Source of the DNA: Nectonema munidae
Taxonomy: Eukaryota > Nematomorpha > Nectonematoida > Nectonematidae
Assembly (NCBI GenBank): GCA_030549495.1
Contig: JAUIRK010000691.1
Location: 62,001-126,000 of the forward strand
Direction of reading: 5' to 3'
DNA: 64,000 nucleotides
In this document: positions 11,242 to 22,254 of the stretch, piece after piece
Layout of the letters: the number at the start of each line of letters is the position of its first letter
How positions within the stretch are numbered: the first letter of the stretch is position 1
Notes under the pieces: model-generated
What the model was told of the DNA's origin: nothing
What the model saw: only the letters and a program-made list of their open reading frames with translations
Databases searched by the model: none
Position numbers and translations under genes: made by a program

Positions 11242-11793
11242 CTAATTTTCACTGTATTTTCTGCATAGCATGCATCTTCCTTGGCTCTTTGCTGCAAAAG
11301 GGAGATGTAAACCAACCTTCAAGTTGCTGGTTATATCATAACCTCTGGCGCAAGATTGATCCTTAGTTGGCAAACAATCTACTTCAATTCCAAGCTTCCA
11401 TTCTGCTACAGTAGCAATACTGATCGTGTTTATAAAACTGGGCAATGCCATTTTTTAGATTTGATATTTGGACGGTATTTAGATTCATATTTTTTCAAAT
11501 ACAAGTTGTGATTTTTTTGTGCATCATAGCGATTCGATTCATCTACTATCAGATCCATTATTTTTTCATTATAAAAGAGTTCAAATAAATCACAAGACGA
11601 TTTTGTTTTTAGCTCTACCTTGTTGAACTTTAACGAAATCAAATTTTAATGCTTTAGAGGTTTTACAAAATTTCTTTTTAATTACTTGAGTTTTTTTAGA
11701 AGATGTAGGTAAAAGTTCCACATGGAAATTCGATGTTACTATAAGTTCTAATTTCCCCGAAACATCCTTTGGCAAATCAGAGTTCATTGTCAC
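11242..11793 (-). pseudogene. piggyBac-type transposase relic, internally deleted
   Basis: Three minus-strand readings fit the outer parts of a piggyBac (PGBD) transposase. The N-terminal dimerisation phrase FELFYNEKIMDLIVDESNRY resembles the family's xxFxxFFxxxxxxLIVxETNxYA. It is followed within about 50 codons, in another frame, by TSNLKVGLHLPFAAKSQGRC and MLC. That piece looks like the family's C-terminal RxxxxHFPxxxxxxxRCxxC segment. The catalytic middle with its three aspartates is absent, so this is an internal deletion plus frameshifts. It is consistent with the CCCTATTAGTG/TTAA non-autonomous elements in the window, although no element ends were found beside it. The N-terminal match is good and the C-terminal match is weaker. 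Confidence 0.62.
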
Positions 11794-13020
11794 ATTATTT
11801 TCGCTATACCAGCAATATGCACATACTGTTTACGTCATACCCGACAGCTATTTATCCAAACATCATACACACAAACACATATCCTTATTGTTTTTGTTAC
11901 CATTCTACAGTTCATATACACACTATTTTCCTCAAGTCTTCTTCTTGGTAAATATTTATTCTTATGTGACTTTGGTATTTTGTAAATTTCCTTTATATTA
12001 TAGAACTTGGAAAAGGCGTGAGCCAACACCAAAATCGATTCTTTAATAAACATTGATTTCTTCCCATATTAACCGCATTTATTCAAGATTTATTTTATTT
12101 CTAATTATAGATTCAATTTTTATATCAAGAGAAGAATATGTTTGGTAGATACAATGAATGATTAACTAAAAAAAAAGTTGAATCAGAATGGATAAACATA
12201 ATCTAATCATCGCTGATTTCTCGTAAAAAATTTTCATGTAATACATTCGTAAAATTTAATAAAAGTATACCCATTCTTCCTGCATGTTTGGATTCATGAA
12301 AAATTTAGAGATATTGAAGGAAGTTTTGAATTTTGAAAGTTGTTTATAGGAAGCCCGTTGTTCCTATAAAGTAGAGTTGGCAAGTTTTTTGGTGTAGTGG
12401 GCGAGAATTTCAAAAATCAAGGTCTGAGGGCGGGTCACAAATACCAACACTTGAACCTGTATAAATCCTGTATATAACATCTAAAGTAGTGATGGCCGGA
12501 ATCGTGTTTAGTTAAATATCAAAATCGCATGCTAAAATGTCATCAGTCTCTTGCGATACCTCATTCCCGATGGCAAGTTAGGACTGCTCTATCTCTATAT
12601 CAGGCTTCACTCGCCAATAAATGAATTGACTTTTGGGATACTCCAATAAGATTTACTTCTCTTTAACAGACAGGTGTATGGGCGCTATAAAAAACGCTCG
12701 CGAGCGCAATTTGGCATGCGGGTGTGGCTTTCCCCACTACTGCATAGAGGATGATGGCATAAATATGCAACTTAAATGAATTTAAAGCATTTTGGCCTTT
12801 TAATTGTCAACTTTTTTTATTTGCTTTTTGATTTAGGTCATTTTATTTTGGAAATCTTTTTGTTTTGACTTTTCAAAAAATAAAGGTTATACACACAAAT
12901 ATAGTTTTATAATCATTTTTCAATAATACGTTTGACTGACTACAATAAAAAAATACTTGATACAAATATGGTAGGTGTGCAAGTAAAATCCATTTAAAGG
13001 GATACATAGATAAAGACTGG
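11794..13020. other. No gene seen; possible short inverted-end element at 12390-12750
   Basis: Mostly AT-rich. GTAGTGGGCGAGAAT near 12393 and the minus-strand reading GCAGTAGTGGGGAAAGCC near 12750 are loosely inverted and could bound a MITE of about 350 bases. A CGCTCGCGAGCG palindrome lies at 12690. This is a weak suggestion only. Confidence 0.25.
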
Positions 13021-13023
13021 AAA

Positions 13024-13200
13024 TCACCGCCATTCTACCACGCTAAGCTTGCCATCTCTACCAAGTAAGCCGTTTTCAACCACACGCATGCACATATCCC
13101 CACATTCCTCCACACTCACAATCTTCCTATTCTCGAACATTTTAAACACATAGATGCCCATGACGAAGAGTGCAAAAGCCAAACTTTGGATTTTTATTTT
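13024..13200 (-). CDS. Candidate terminal exon of an unidentified small membrane protein gene
   Basis: The minus strand reads a frame open from a TAG (TTTGGATAG, usable as a splice acceptor) to a TGA at 13024. It contains SLAFALFVMGIYVF, a hydrophobic segment, then KMFENRKIVSVEECG, DMCMRVVENGLL and GRDGKLSVVEWR. Codon use and base composition are clearly richer than the flanks. An internal ATG at 13161 would give 45 residues on its own. I do not recognise the family. No partner exon was found upstream on the minus strand. It may also be a processed fragment of a gene elsewhere. Confidence 0.42.
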   Translation of the reverse strand, partial: KIKIQSLAFALFVMGIYVFKMFENRKIVSVEECGDMCMRVVENGLLGRDGKLSVVEWR

Positions 13201-13274
13201 CTATCCAAAGTAGTAATATGTAGATGAGCCATTTTCTTTTTTTCTCTATTCATTGGTTGTTCGTTTGGTCTAAA

Positions 13275-13405
13275 ACGAGTTATATTCTATGTACTGTTAA
13301 ATTTTAGCTTTTTAGATTAAATTGTATACGTTTTTATTTTTGTTTATAACTTTTTTGCTTCTTGACCGTTTTAGACCAGTGACATGTCAAATTAAAGCAT
13401 AACTA
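13275..13405 (+). repeat. Dispersed repeat R2, copy 2
   Basis: Matches 2636-2770 on the same strand (TTAAATTTTAGCTTTTTAGA, TAAATTGTATACG, TTTTAGACCAGTGACATGTC). Family unknown. Confidence 0.6.
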
Positions 13406-13689
13406 AGCTTAATAATATTACTTAGAATGTAACTTTAATTTTCATGAACCTTCAAATTTGTCATTTTTCAGCTTTCAACATGATTCGACTTTGCTAAGAT
13501 AAACGCTAAAATAAAACTTTTAAATTATGATTTTGAAAAAGTTAAAATTTATAAAAATGCACTTTTATTATTCGCTTGGATTTTTCGCTCAATCAAATAT
13601 AACCAAAACTTTCAAATTATTTTTTTTGAAACTTTAGAGTTGCCGTTTTTTGAGGCCTTTAGTTTCCTATATGTATGATTTGATAAAAA

Positions 13690-14430
13690 TGATTAGAGAG
13701 ACTAAGTTTATCTCTCTTTTCTAAAAATTCAAAAAATATTCTTTAAAAAATCAAAAAATATTTATTCTTTTTCTAAAAGTAACGGGAGCCAACGATATAT
13801 TTGAAAAGAATAATATTTTTTGATTTTTTAAAGAATATTTTTCGATTCTTTGATTGCAGTATTTTATATTGATTATTATTATTTGAGAAATATATTAATT
13901 AATATCGTGCAAATTACAAAAATATAGGTAATAACTTTTGTAATATCGTATGATGTATATCAAATCTTACATCTAGCAAAATATGAACAGAAAGTTTCAT
14001 ATTTTTTGATTTTTTAGAGAATATTTTTCGATTCTTTGATTATTATTATTTGACAGATATATTATTTAATATCGTGAAAAAAATGCAAAAATATAGGTAA
14101 TGACTTATTTTACATCGTCTCCCCGAATGAGGTATGTCAAATCTTACATCTAGCAAAATATGAACTGATAGGTTGGAGATGAATCATCGTGGTATACAGG
14201 TTGGAGATGAACCATCGTAGTATACAGGTATATAGGTAATAACTTATGTAGCAACGTCTCCCAGCATGAGGTATATCAAATCTTACATCTAGCAAAATGT
14301 GAACAGAAAGTTGAACATTGTCTCCCTAGTCATTTGTACATGGAATAGAAACCATCGTAGTATACAGGTTGGAGATGAATCATCGTAGTATACAGGTTTG
14401 AGATAACACTCAAGTTGTCTACCCGCGTTC
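13690..14430 (+). repeat. Dispersed repeat R1, copy 1, with a 28-base minisatellite
   Basis: About 740 bases matching 24015-24815. It starts with a large inverted repeat: AAAAAATATTCTTTAAAAAA near 13730 against TTTTTTAAAGAATATTTTTC near 13833. Blocks of ATCAAATCTTACATCTAGCA follow. Units of CATCGTAGTATACAGGTTGG plus AGATGAAT occur at about 14185-14225 and 14348-14405. Only two to four units are present here, against seven in the main run of the other copy. It may be a non-autonomous transposon, but no ends were defined. Confidence 0.7.
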
Positions 14431-14985
14431 AACCGTAAAGGTTATGAGAATATTCATTACATAATAATGAAGAATTTCCTAACACTTCATACAGAAAAAT
14501 ATTTCTACAATATTTGTGTTGGGCGCTTGTGAGAACGGAAAATTAAAATTATTTTTTAAAAATCTACAAATAAATTTAGGTTTATGTAGGATAGTTTGTA
14601 GCTATTTTTCTACAAAAAATATCTTTCTATTAAGGAGAAGATTAAAAGCATAGCTAGTCTGTTCGCACAGACTGATATCATGACATAGTGATCTTTTTCA
14701 AACCTAACTTGACATAACGTAGTAATTATAAATAAAAATTCATGCGTTTTTATTTAAAAATAGATGTTATTGAATGAAGATTTAAATTTTGATTTAAATA
14801 TTTACCCTATATTTTTAGTCTACAGTATTTATATTAATAAAATGAGCATAACTTCAATGGGTTAGTTATAATAATATATCTTAATACCCTGTATCAGAGT
14901 ACGACAGGGAGGTTAAATTTTTCGTGGCAGGGATCATAAGACCAACGATGTTGTGGTAAATGTAGGCGAATAATTATTTTATATT
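14431..14985. other. No gene seen
   Basis: AT-rich sequence. Nothing recognised. Confidence 0.5.
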
Positions 14986-15320
14986 TGGTTGTGATGATAT
15001 GTCGTGTATGAAGTGTTGTCATAATCAAATGTCGTGTGATGAAGTGTCGGTATGATGAAATGTCGCGTGATGAAGTGTCGTTATGATGAAATGTCGCGTG
15101 ATGAAGTGGCGTGTGATGAAGTGTCGTAGCACGTCTTTAAAATAGAGTGTATTCAGCGCATACCTAAAGTCCTAAATTTATAAGACTACTTTATATTTTT
15201 TTTACAAAATTGGTGAATTTAAATACTATACTTCCAGCGAAAATATTTTAATTAAATTTGCACATCGAATATTCACTGGTTTAAAAAAATCCAAAAATTG
15301 TTGGGGGAGGGGGGGAAGCC
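14986..15320 (-). mobile_element. MULE-family arm with GTGATGAAGTGTCG minisatellite
   Basis: Imperfect 14-16-base units of GTGATGAAGTGTCG run from about 15000 to 15132. They join a block whose reverse complement matches 36040-36215, the left interior of the short element at 36.0 kb. It ends in TTGTTGGGGGAGGGGGGG. The same minisatellite lies just inside the right end of the full element at 17321-20560. No clean terminal CAGGGGCGCACATCC was found, so this copy is rearranged or truncated. Confidence 0.62.
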
Positions 15321-15780
15321 AATAAACTTTTCATTTGAAAATGAAGTAGTCTATCATGCACATTATTATAGGAATTGATGAAAGGATAATTGATTAATAG
15401 AGAAAACAAATAACTGAAGGTTGGGTAGTTTTATATGAGTGAATGTAGTCTGAAGGCAAAGAGTCTGCTAGATACCGGCGATGTTTATATGAAAAAATGT
15501 GATTGATTCAGGGGCAAGGGTAAATGAAGTTATAATTGTGCAAACAAAAAATTAAGATACCATTATTTCATTTTTCTCAAAATCATTCAAAAATAGTTTA
15601 AAAGCTAAATTGGTGCAAGCTATAAAAAGTAAAATAACTTTTAACATTTTGCAATGATTTGCCTTTTATAATAACTTTTAAGGATAAAAAGTTATATAGC
15701 TACAAAAAAACTAAAAAAAAATTTAGAGCATAACTTAAGTTTTTTGAAAACTAATTTGACGTATCCCCTACAGCATACTC
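15321..15780. other. No gene seen
   Basis: AT-rich sequence with no recognisable feature. Confidence 0.5.
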
Positions 15781-15782
15781 TA

Positions 15783-16119
15783 TGGGCGGCATGACAGGTT
15801 TGTTGAGATGATGGACTCATCATGGAAGCCTCTGGATTCGATTCCTCATCGATACGAATTTGTTCATAGTTTGACATAAGCGGTACATCAGTGCCTTGTC
15901 AATGAAAATACACCCGCTGCACCTTACCTCTTACTCAAAATTGAAAAATTTGCTACATAATTAAAATAAGAGAGAAAGGAGACAAAATAAACTAATAAAG
16001 CAATTTTCACTATTTTAAAATGGAACCGTCTGTTCTCAGAATAATTTCAAAAAAAAGGAGGCATAAAGAATGAGTTTATTTGATATTTTGAAGTTTTTAT
16101 AAACAGCAAAGGCCAACGT
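15783..16119 (+). mobile_element. tRNA-derived SINE, family 2, with conserved tail
   Basis: A tRNA-like head carries the B-box CTGGATTCGATTCC at about 15830. A SINE body follows (AAGCGGTACATCAGTGCC, TTGTCAATGAAAATACACCC). The last roughly 190 bases (from TTGAAAAATTTGCTACATAA to AGCAAAGGCCAACG) match 48085-48285 closely. The body is similar to that of SINE family 1 (AAGCGGCGCAATTGTGCC), so the two families probably share a 3' region but have different tRNA heads. It is interrupted at a TTAA by a piggyBac-type arm. Confidence 0.68.
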
Positions 16120-16700
16120 TTAATCCTATTAGTGCTGGGGGAGTAAAACGCCCCCCTTCACTAAAAAATTAATTGTAGAAAATTGGCTGAATCATATCCC
16201 TTCAAATTTTGTGACTTTTCTTAAAATCGCTAGCTGCATCTCTTGAAACCATTTTTATGGTAGTTTAATGACCCCTTCATGTCCAAAACTGTCAATCAAA
16301 ATCAAAAATTAATTTTCAACAAAATTTTGACATTATCTGTACTTAACCTTATAACTTAGGATCTATATTATATAATACCCTGAAAATTTATAATTATATA
16401 CAGTTTGGAACGCATAACACTTTATTTTCAATAATCATGGCTACTTTTTAGAAAATGTCAACCAAAATTTTGATTGATCTAAAATATACCTTCAAATTTT
16501 AGATAAAATATATGTTTTTATACTAAATCGGTCATGCTGTTTTCATTTCTGGACTCATTTTTTACATTTAGGATTTGAAAATACCTATAAGTATTAATCA
16601 AATTTGCGGTTTACTTCTGAAAATTGTCTCCAAAAATATTTTCTTGAAATATATGTTTTTATACCAAATCAATCATGCTGTTTTTTCAACGCACTGATAT
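16120..16700 (-). mobile_element. piggyBac-type non-autonomous arm inserted at TTAA
   Basis: TTAA at 16120 is followed by TCCTATTAGTGCTGGGGGAG, then a C-run. The subterminal block (reverse complement of the one before 46081: CCCTTCAAATTTTGTGACTT, GCTAGCTGCATCTCTTGAAA) comes next, then the palindrome CCAAAATTTTGATTGAT at 16460 and two inverted satellite B units. The tip resembles piggyBac ends, which also begin CCC after a TTAA target. No right end was found, so the element is incomplete or rearranged. Confidence 0.7.
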
Positions 16701-17312
16701 TCAACATATTGTAAATCTTTATTTGCAAGAAGGGATTTGTAACCGTTCGGGCCTCTATTTAAAGTAAGCTTTTCAATATCTAGGCACAATTATTATCGAA
16801 GAATCGGAATCGTTAAAAATTTTGGTATCGTCCAATCACTACTGAAAACCTTAAGTAATTAACTCAAATTAAAAAATAAAAATTTAACAAAATACTATTT
16901 TCAAATTTAATTCGTCTAAAAGTTTTAAAAAAAGATTTTTTTTTGAAAAGTTGTAAAAAAGTTATTTAAAAATTTTTAATTTTATTTCATTGTTACTTTC
17001 AAGTATTAGTATGTATTTTTTTGCACATCCTCAAAAACCTTTTTTTTTCAAAAATGTCTTGTTTTAAACAACATAGAGGCATTGTATTTAATGTTTTCAA
17101 ATACACTTATAAACTTATTCTATGCCGCCTTAAAATAAATACCAATTTTTCAAAACACACAAATGCTAACTAACTTTGGTGAATGCCTCCTTAAAATTAA
17201 TATCATCATCTTTAAACACATAAATGCTTTTTTTGTCAATAACTTTGTGTGAATTATTAGTTTTTTCACAATGGAGCATACATAAAAATGCCTCCATAGT
17301 TCTACCCATTAT
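16701..17312. other. No gene seen
   Basis: AT-rich sequence with repeated phrases near 17080-17290 (CATAAATGC, CACAAATGC, AAAATGCCTCC). Possibly a decayed repeat. Nothing identified. Confidence 0.4.
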
Positions 17313-17605
17313 ATGGTTATCAGGGGCGCACATCCGGGGGAGGGGGCGAAAATGACCTTCCCCCCCCTCCCCAATAATATTCTATAAGTAAGAGTTGCTG
17401 CTTGTTTATAAAACATGTATGATGATCGCATTATAGGATGTAATGATCATTCGAATACATGATAATGTAAGATAAGAGAATAAAAGAGGGAATGCAGATC
17501 GAATCAAACATCATGCCAAGCTGCTCTGAAATTCCTATCAACGATGCGTGAGAGCTATATAATTATAATAATCCATTGTTTCAATATGCACACAATAAGT
17601 AAGCA

Positions 17606-18845
17606 ATGTTAATTTTTTTTAATTATTTGTTTTGATCACATGTTCTCTTTTCAATTAGTTTTCAACTTGGTTCCTTCTCTCATACAAATTTTGAAAAGAT
17701 TTTATAATACGTTTTATTTTTTTTAATAAATATTTCATATTCAAGATGATTGTAGAAAGTATTATAAGCCAAAATATACAAAAAAAAACATTTTTACTAT
17801 ATACCTAATATGCAGCCATTTTTTTGAAAATTTTTTACAGAGCTGATTTTCTGGCATACATTACTAATTCAATTGCAACTTCAAGATATTTTTTAACCGT
17901 ATTATCCAAAATCCATTACAGAAATAAAATAAGCATAGTCGATTTGGTATAAAACAGATATTTTATTTTTTTGAAGACAGTAACTAGAAGTAAACCGCAA
18001 ATCTGATTCAAGCTTCCAGATATTTTAAAACCATAAATGCCAAAACTGAGCCCAAAAATGAAACCAGCATCTTCCATTTGGCATAAAAATAGATATTTTA
18101 TTTAAATTTCAAAAATATTTCTGTAGACATTAGACGTAAATCGAAAATTTGATTGACACTTTCAGACATTTAAAACCTCTAATTGCAAAAAATGATTTCA
18201 GAAATAAAAATTATCATGGTCGAATTGGTTTAAAAACTTATATTTTATGTAAAATTAGAGAGAATATTTTAGGATATAGTTTTCAGACATAAACCGCAAA
18301 TTTGATTGACACGTGCAGTAAAACCTCTAAATGCGAAAACTGTGTTCAGAAATGAAATCATCATGATCTATTTGCTATAAACACAAATTTTAGAATTAAA
18401 CGCAAATTTAATTGATACGTATATGTATTTTCAAATTCAAACTGGAAAAATTGAGTCCATAAATGAAACTAGCATGGCCGATTTAGTATAACACATAAAT
18501 TTTATGTAAAATTTGAAGGTATATCTTATTAGATATATTTTTGATCAATCAAAATTTTGATTGACATTTTCTAAAAAGTAGCCATGATTATTGAAAAAAT
18601 TAAATATATAAAGTTTTATGCGTTCCAAACTGTATATAATTATAAATTTTCAGGGTATTATATAATATAGATCCTAAGTTATAAGGTTAAGTACAGATAA
18701 TGTCAAAATTTTGCTGAAAAATTAAAATTTTGATTGACAGTTTTGGACATGAAGGGGTCATTCAACTACCATAAAAATGATTTCAAAAGATGCAGCTAGC
18801 GATTTTAGCAAAAGTCACAAAATTTGAAGGGATATGATTCAGCTA
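17606..18845 (+). repeat. piggyBac-type satellite B arm inside the MULE
   Basis: Matches 44165-46030 almost unit for unit but has fewer units. It begins TTAATTATTTGTTTTGATCA... and carries about six satellite B units. The palindrome ATCAATCAAAATTTTGATTG sits at 18544, followed by the subterminal block ending GGGATATGATTCAGC. The terminal CCCTATTAGTG tip is missing, and the block joins the 3' end of the MULE transposase. The left junction lies in AATGTTAATTT, which includes a TTAA. Confidence 0.75.
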
Positions 18846-18850
18846 ATTTT

Positions 18851-20075
18851 CTACAATTCATTAATAGAAAGATATTTTTTATTAGTCGGTAGAGGTGCAC
18901 CTGTTATTCCTTGAGTTAAATTCAAACGTTGAAAAGCAATATCTTTGTAAATACCGTTTAGGAAATACCAAATTGTTGGGTGGCTGCATTGGAATAAATA
19001 TTGCAAAGAGTAATGCCATCCCTCTACAGCATTTGTAGTTCGAGCCACACCTTACACACAATTTTCAAAATGATTCCACTTTGAAATAGGAAAAAGGGGA
19101 TTCCTTGCTGCTCCATTTCTTCTGTATCCTCTTCTTATGTAGGTGTTTTCAAAGTATGTCAGAAGCTGAGTAACTTTATCATTTTCAGGCATATGTTACT
19201 TTAAAGTGTCAAATGCATTTTCAACAAAGTTTGTCGGGACTAAAGAAAGTGCAGGTAAACAAAGAATCAGTGTGCTTAATTCATTATCACTTTCCATTTC
19301 GGATTTCATTCCCAACTGAATGGCTTTTTTATAAACATTCTGCGAAAGATGGAAAAAACAACCTTTGATTTCTGTGTTCGGAAAAGCATACTGAAATTCA
19401 GTCATTGCAGCGATTTCAAAATCTAGAAGAATTTGTTCAGGATTGGCACAAGGAACAATATTCTTCATTGCGTTAATCATTCTTCTATAAGTATTTCTAC
19501 TTTTGTTTTTCAGAAGAGCATACATTCCTGCTGGATTACGCCCTTCTCCAAAATGAAAATGAAGAGTATACAACTGATAAAATAAACATGGTACAACTTT
19601 AAAAGTACCATCAGCAATCCAGAGTCTGGCACGTGACAAACAAGACACAACTTCATTATGTCCAAATATAATAATTCTTTCTGTATCGTCAATGCCAGAA
19701 TCATACAATAAATTGTCTCTAAACTTACCTGTTATTTCAAAATTTGTTGAAGTTGGCAAAAGTGGTAATGTGTTAAATCTCCCTTTAGATCGTTGTAATC
19801 TTAGAATTAGGCTTGGCTTCTTTGGTATTCGCATCATGGATGAGGTTGATATATCTTGACAATATTCACTAGAGACAATCAATGGAGCTGCTCCAACTTC
19901 TTTCATTGCAATTTTCATTTTGTTCACTGCTAATTTTGCGCAGATTTTTTCTCTGTCCAAATAATGGGAATGTTCAGATTTGGGTGAGGAAATTACACGT
20001 TCTCCCAACGTTGTAATAAACGCATTACATTTCTTTTTTTGGTATTCTGAGCATCGCCAACGGATAGAATTTTAG
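18851..20075 (-). pseudogene. MULE transposase with FLYWCH-type zinc finger, nearly whole
   Basis: One continuous minus-strand frame. It opens with RWRCSEYQKKKCNAFITT then SEHSHYLD, a FLYWCH-type C2H2 zinc finger for DNA binding. The MULE catalytic domain follows: LWIADGTFKVVP, QLYTLHFHF, MYALLKNKSRNTYRRM, LLDFEIAAM and KGCFFHLSQNVYKKAIQLG. The first Asp of the catalytic triad is in ADGTF, the second in DFE. The C-terminal part reads YFENTYIRRGYRRNG, FPISKWNHFENC and ARTTNAVEGWHYSLQ. Two in-frame stops (near 19197 and 19062) are the only breaks seen, so decay is recent compared with other elements here. The current stop at 18851 lies in the adjoining piggyBac-type sequence, so the native C-terminus was replaced. 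Confidence 0.85.
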
Positions 20076-20294
20076 TTAAAGTATCATATATACTTCAAGT
20101 TGTACACTTTTCACTTCCTGTTTAGCTGTTAAAGTATCTCATATATAATTAGAAGATTATCAACAACATGCCCATGAAAAAGCTTATCATACCTAGGTAA
20201 AATTCTCCAGATAATATAATGCTCTAATACTTTTATCTTGACTATTTATCTATGCTGATGTTTTAATCTTTTACAACATATAGGAAATGCTGCT

Positions 20295-20432
20295 CTGATT
20301 ATGTGATGAAGTGTCGTGTGGTGAAGTGTCGCTATGATGAAATGTCGTGTGATAAAATGTCGTGTGATAAAGTGTCGTTATGATGAAATGTCGTGTGATG
20401 AAGTGTCGCGTGATGAAGTGTCGTGTGATGAA
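20295..20432 (+). repeat. GTGATGAAGTGTCG minisatellite in the MULE
   Basis: About nine imperfect units of GTGATGAAGTGTCG/GTGATGAAATGTCG, with a second phrase CTATGATGAAATGTCG. The same motif is at 15000-15132. It lies between the transposase start and the right inverted end. Confidence 0.85.
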
Positions 20433-20568
20433 ATGTCATGAGACCTTTTAAAGAATTGCTTGAATATTTGGTCTCCCGTGGTATTTCCAGACCACTAATT
20501 TTGAAAATTGCAGCAAAAAAATTTCGCCCCCCCCAATAATTTTGAGGATGTGCGCCCCTGATGGTTAT

Positions 20569-20739
20569 ATATAAATAAAAGTTATTATATATAGATTCGG
20601 AATGCCAGGACGCAAAATAAAAGATGTAACACTCAAACGCAACACTTTTCTAATCAGGACACATTTTCCAAAATTTCGATTAAAAAAGAAACTATCTTTC
20701 AATGGAGCGAGAAATTGATGAGACAAAAATTTAACATAG
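20569..20739. other. No gene seen
   Basis: Flank of the MULE insertion site. Nothing recognised. Confidence 0.5.
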
Positions 20740-20905
20740 ACGTGTGTGTAAGCGTAATAATTTTAAAAGTAGATCTGTAGAGTGTTGGATTTGAACAAGC
20801 ACCCAGCATTCCTCCTTCCCATTCGTAATGGTAACTATCCTAAGGCATAGGCTTGAATCTCGTAATGATTTGTGAGTAGTGCAGTCATGGTCATGCTTGC
20901 GCGAT
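20740..20905 (-). mobile_element. Possible tRNA-derived SINE or tRNA relic
   Basis: On the minus strand, TGCTTGTTCAAATCC resembles a Pol III B-box (GGTTCRANTCC). About 50 bases before it, GCCTTAGGATAGTTACC resembles a decayed A-box region. No cloverleaf can be drawn, so a functional tRNA is unlikely. It may be an old SINE head of a third family. Confidence 0.3.
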
Positions 20906-22254
20906 TTTTTCACAACTCTGCTCTACAATAATGTATACAAAATGTATTCTCCAAAAGAAATGCCCTAAAATTGCGATTCAATGTTTGCATAAAAAATAAT
21001 CAAAAACAACACCATGATATGAAAAATGAATAAAAAAAAATTAACAGCGCTACACTAGTAATTAACTTCCCCCTCTTCATTTTAATCCTGTTGAGAAGGT
21101 GTGCGATATTTGGGAGAAAAAAACTGATGGTTTATTTAAAACATACATTGAACAAAAATGAATAAGCAAGAAAGAAAAATCATTGTTGTCATAAGAGAGG
21201 CGCCTCAATCATGGAATACGTATCTTCCTTTACGCCCTAAAATAAAGAGAATAGCATGAAAAAAGAAAAGGAACAAAAGTATTAGGAATAAATACAAATC
21301 CAAAAATTCCAAGATTCTAAATCGATCATGTTTTAAGTCTCATTTCAGAAATAAACTCCCAAACTTGAGTCCAAAATTCAAAAGTAGGAAATTAAACCAT
21401 GTCCGAAATATTTAATTTAGATGCCAGCGCATTACTTATCCAAACTTTAAAATAATATATTCATGTCTTTAAAAATACTTAAAGCTTAGCAATCAAAGGT
21501 GTCAAAAATACAATTTTAGCGCACTATCGAGACAAACAATTATTTTTTCGGTGTATTCTTTAAGGCTTTATTCGTAAATATAATGTGTTGTAGCAAATTA
21601 AACCCTTCCTGAAGGCCTGCCTTGTAAATTATAATACAGGAGTGAAAAGTAGCGACTACTGCTTAAACTTATACCAAAGAAATTTGGTAGTTTATTTTTG
21701 CGAAACGACGTTCTCCAAAAATATAGTTCACTGTAGATAACGCCAATGGTATTGTACAAAATATATTTGTGAACTTCATATGATCTGTATGTTGCTCAAA
21801 GTATGGTCAACCGAGTACTACTGGGGCACGAACCAATATTTGCTGGACCACATATATTTTTATAATTGAGCATCAGATCCCAAACGCGATAAACTAGAAG
21901 ACTGGATATCCAATTAGAAACAAGATTTTAGCTTTTTAATTTTTGCATCTGGAAACTTAAAAACTAAATAATCTACAAAAAGTGCTCAATAACGCGATTA
22001 TGATATCGGTCCCCGCCATATTAAAAGACATTGAGTCTTACATAACTAGTTTTATTTCACAATAAACGTATATATTTAGGCATATCAATTATTTGAAATC
22101 TCTTATATTATCCTGATGCACAGAAGGCATTTACTTCTCTGATATATTAAATTAAGTTGTATTATTTTCTCTCAGAGCACTTAAGCATTCAGTTAAAATA
22201 ATCATAAATTGTGTGAACTAAGAGGTGCAAATCTAGAGGAAACAGCAAATGTAC
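20906..22254. other. No gene seen
   Basis: AT-rich sequence. I looked for coding phrases on both strands and found none that stand out. Confidence 0.45.

Larger units (their letters stand above)
17321..20560 (-). mobile_element. Mutator-like element (MULE) with 15-bp inverted ends and 8-bp target duplication
   Basis: The left end CAGGGGCGCACATCC and the right end GGATGTGCGCCCCTG are a perfect 15-base inverted repeat. Both are flanked by ATGGTTAT (17313-17320 and 20561-20568), an 8-base target duplication. Inside are a left interior (17340-17605, also found inverted at 49.1 kb), a satellite B block of piggyBac type, a minus-strand MULE transposase, a minisatellite and a right subterminal block with TTTGGTCTCCCGTGGTATTT. 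An 8-base duplication and a CAGGGG tip also fit hAT elements, but the only transposase inside is a MULE. The piggyBac-type block must have arrived later, because the 49.1-kb copy continues differently at that point. Confidence 0.85.

Noticed and set aside
18851-20560. Calling the 17.3-kb element a hAT from its CAGGGG tip and 8-base duplication
   Set aside because: The only transposase inside has MULE catalytic phrases and a FLYWCH finger, and no hAT motif was found within it.
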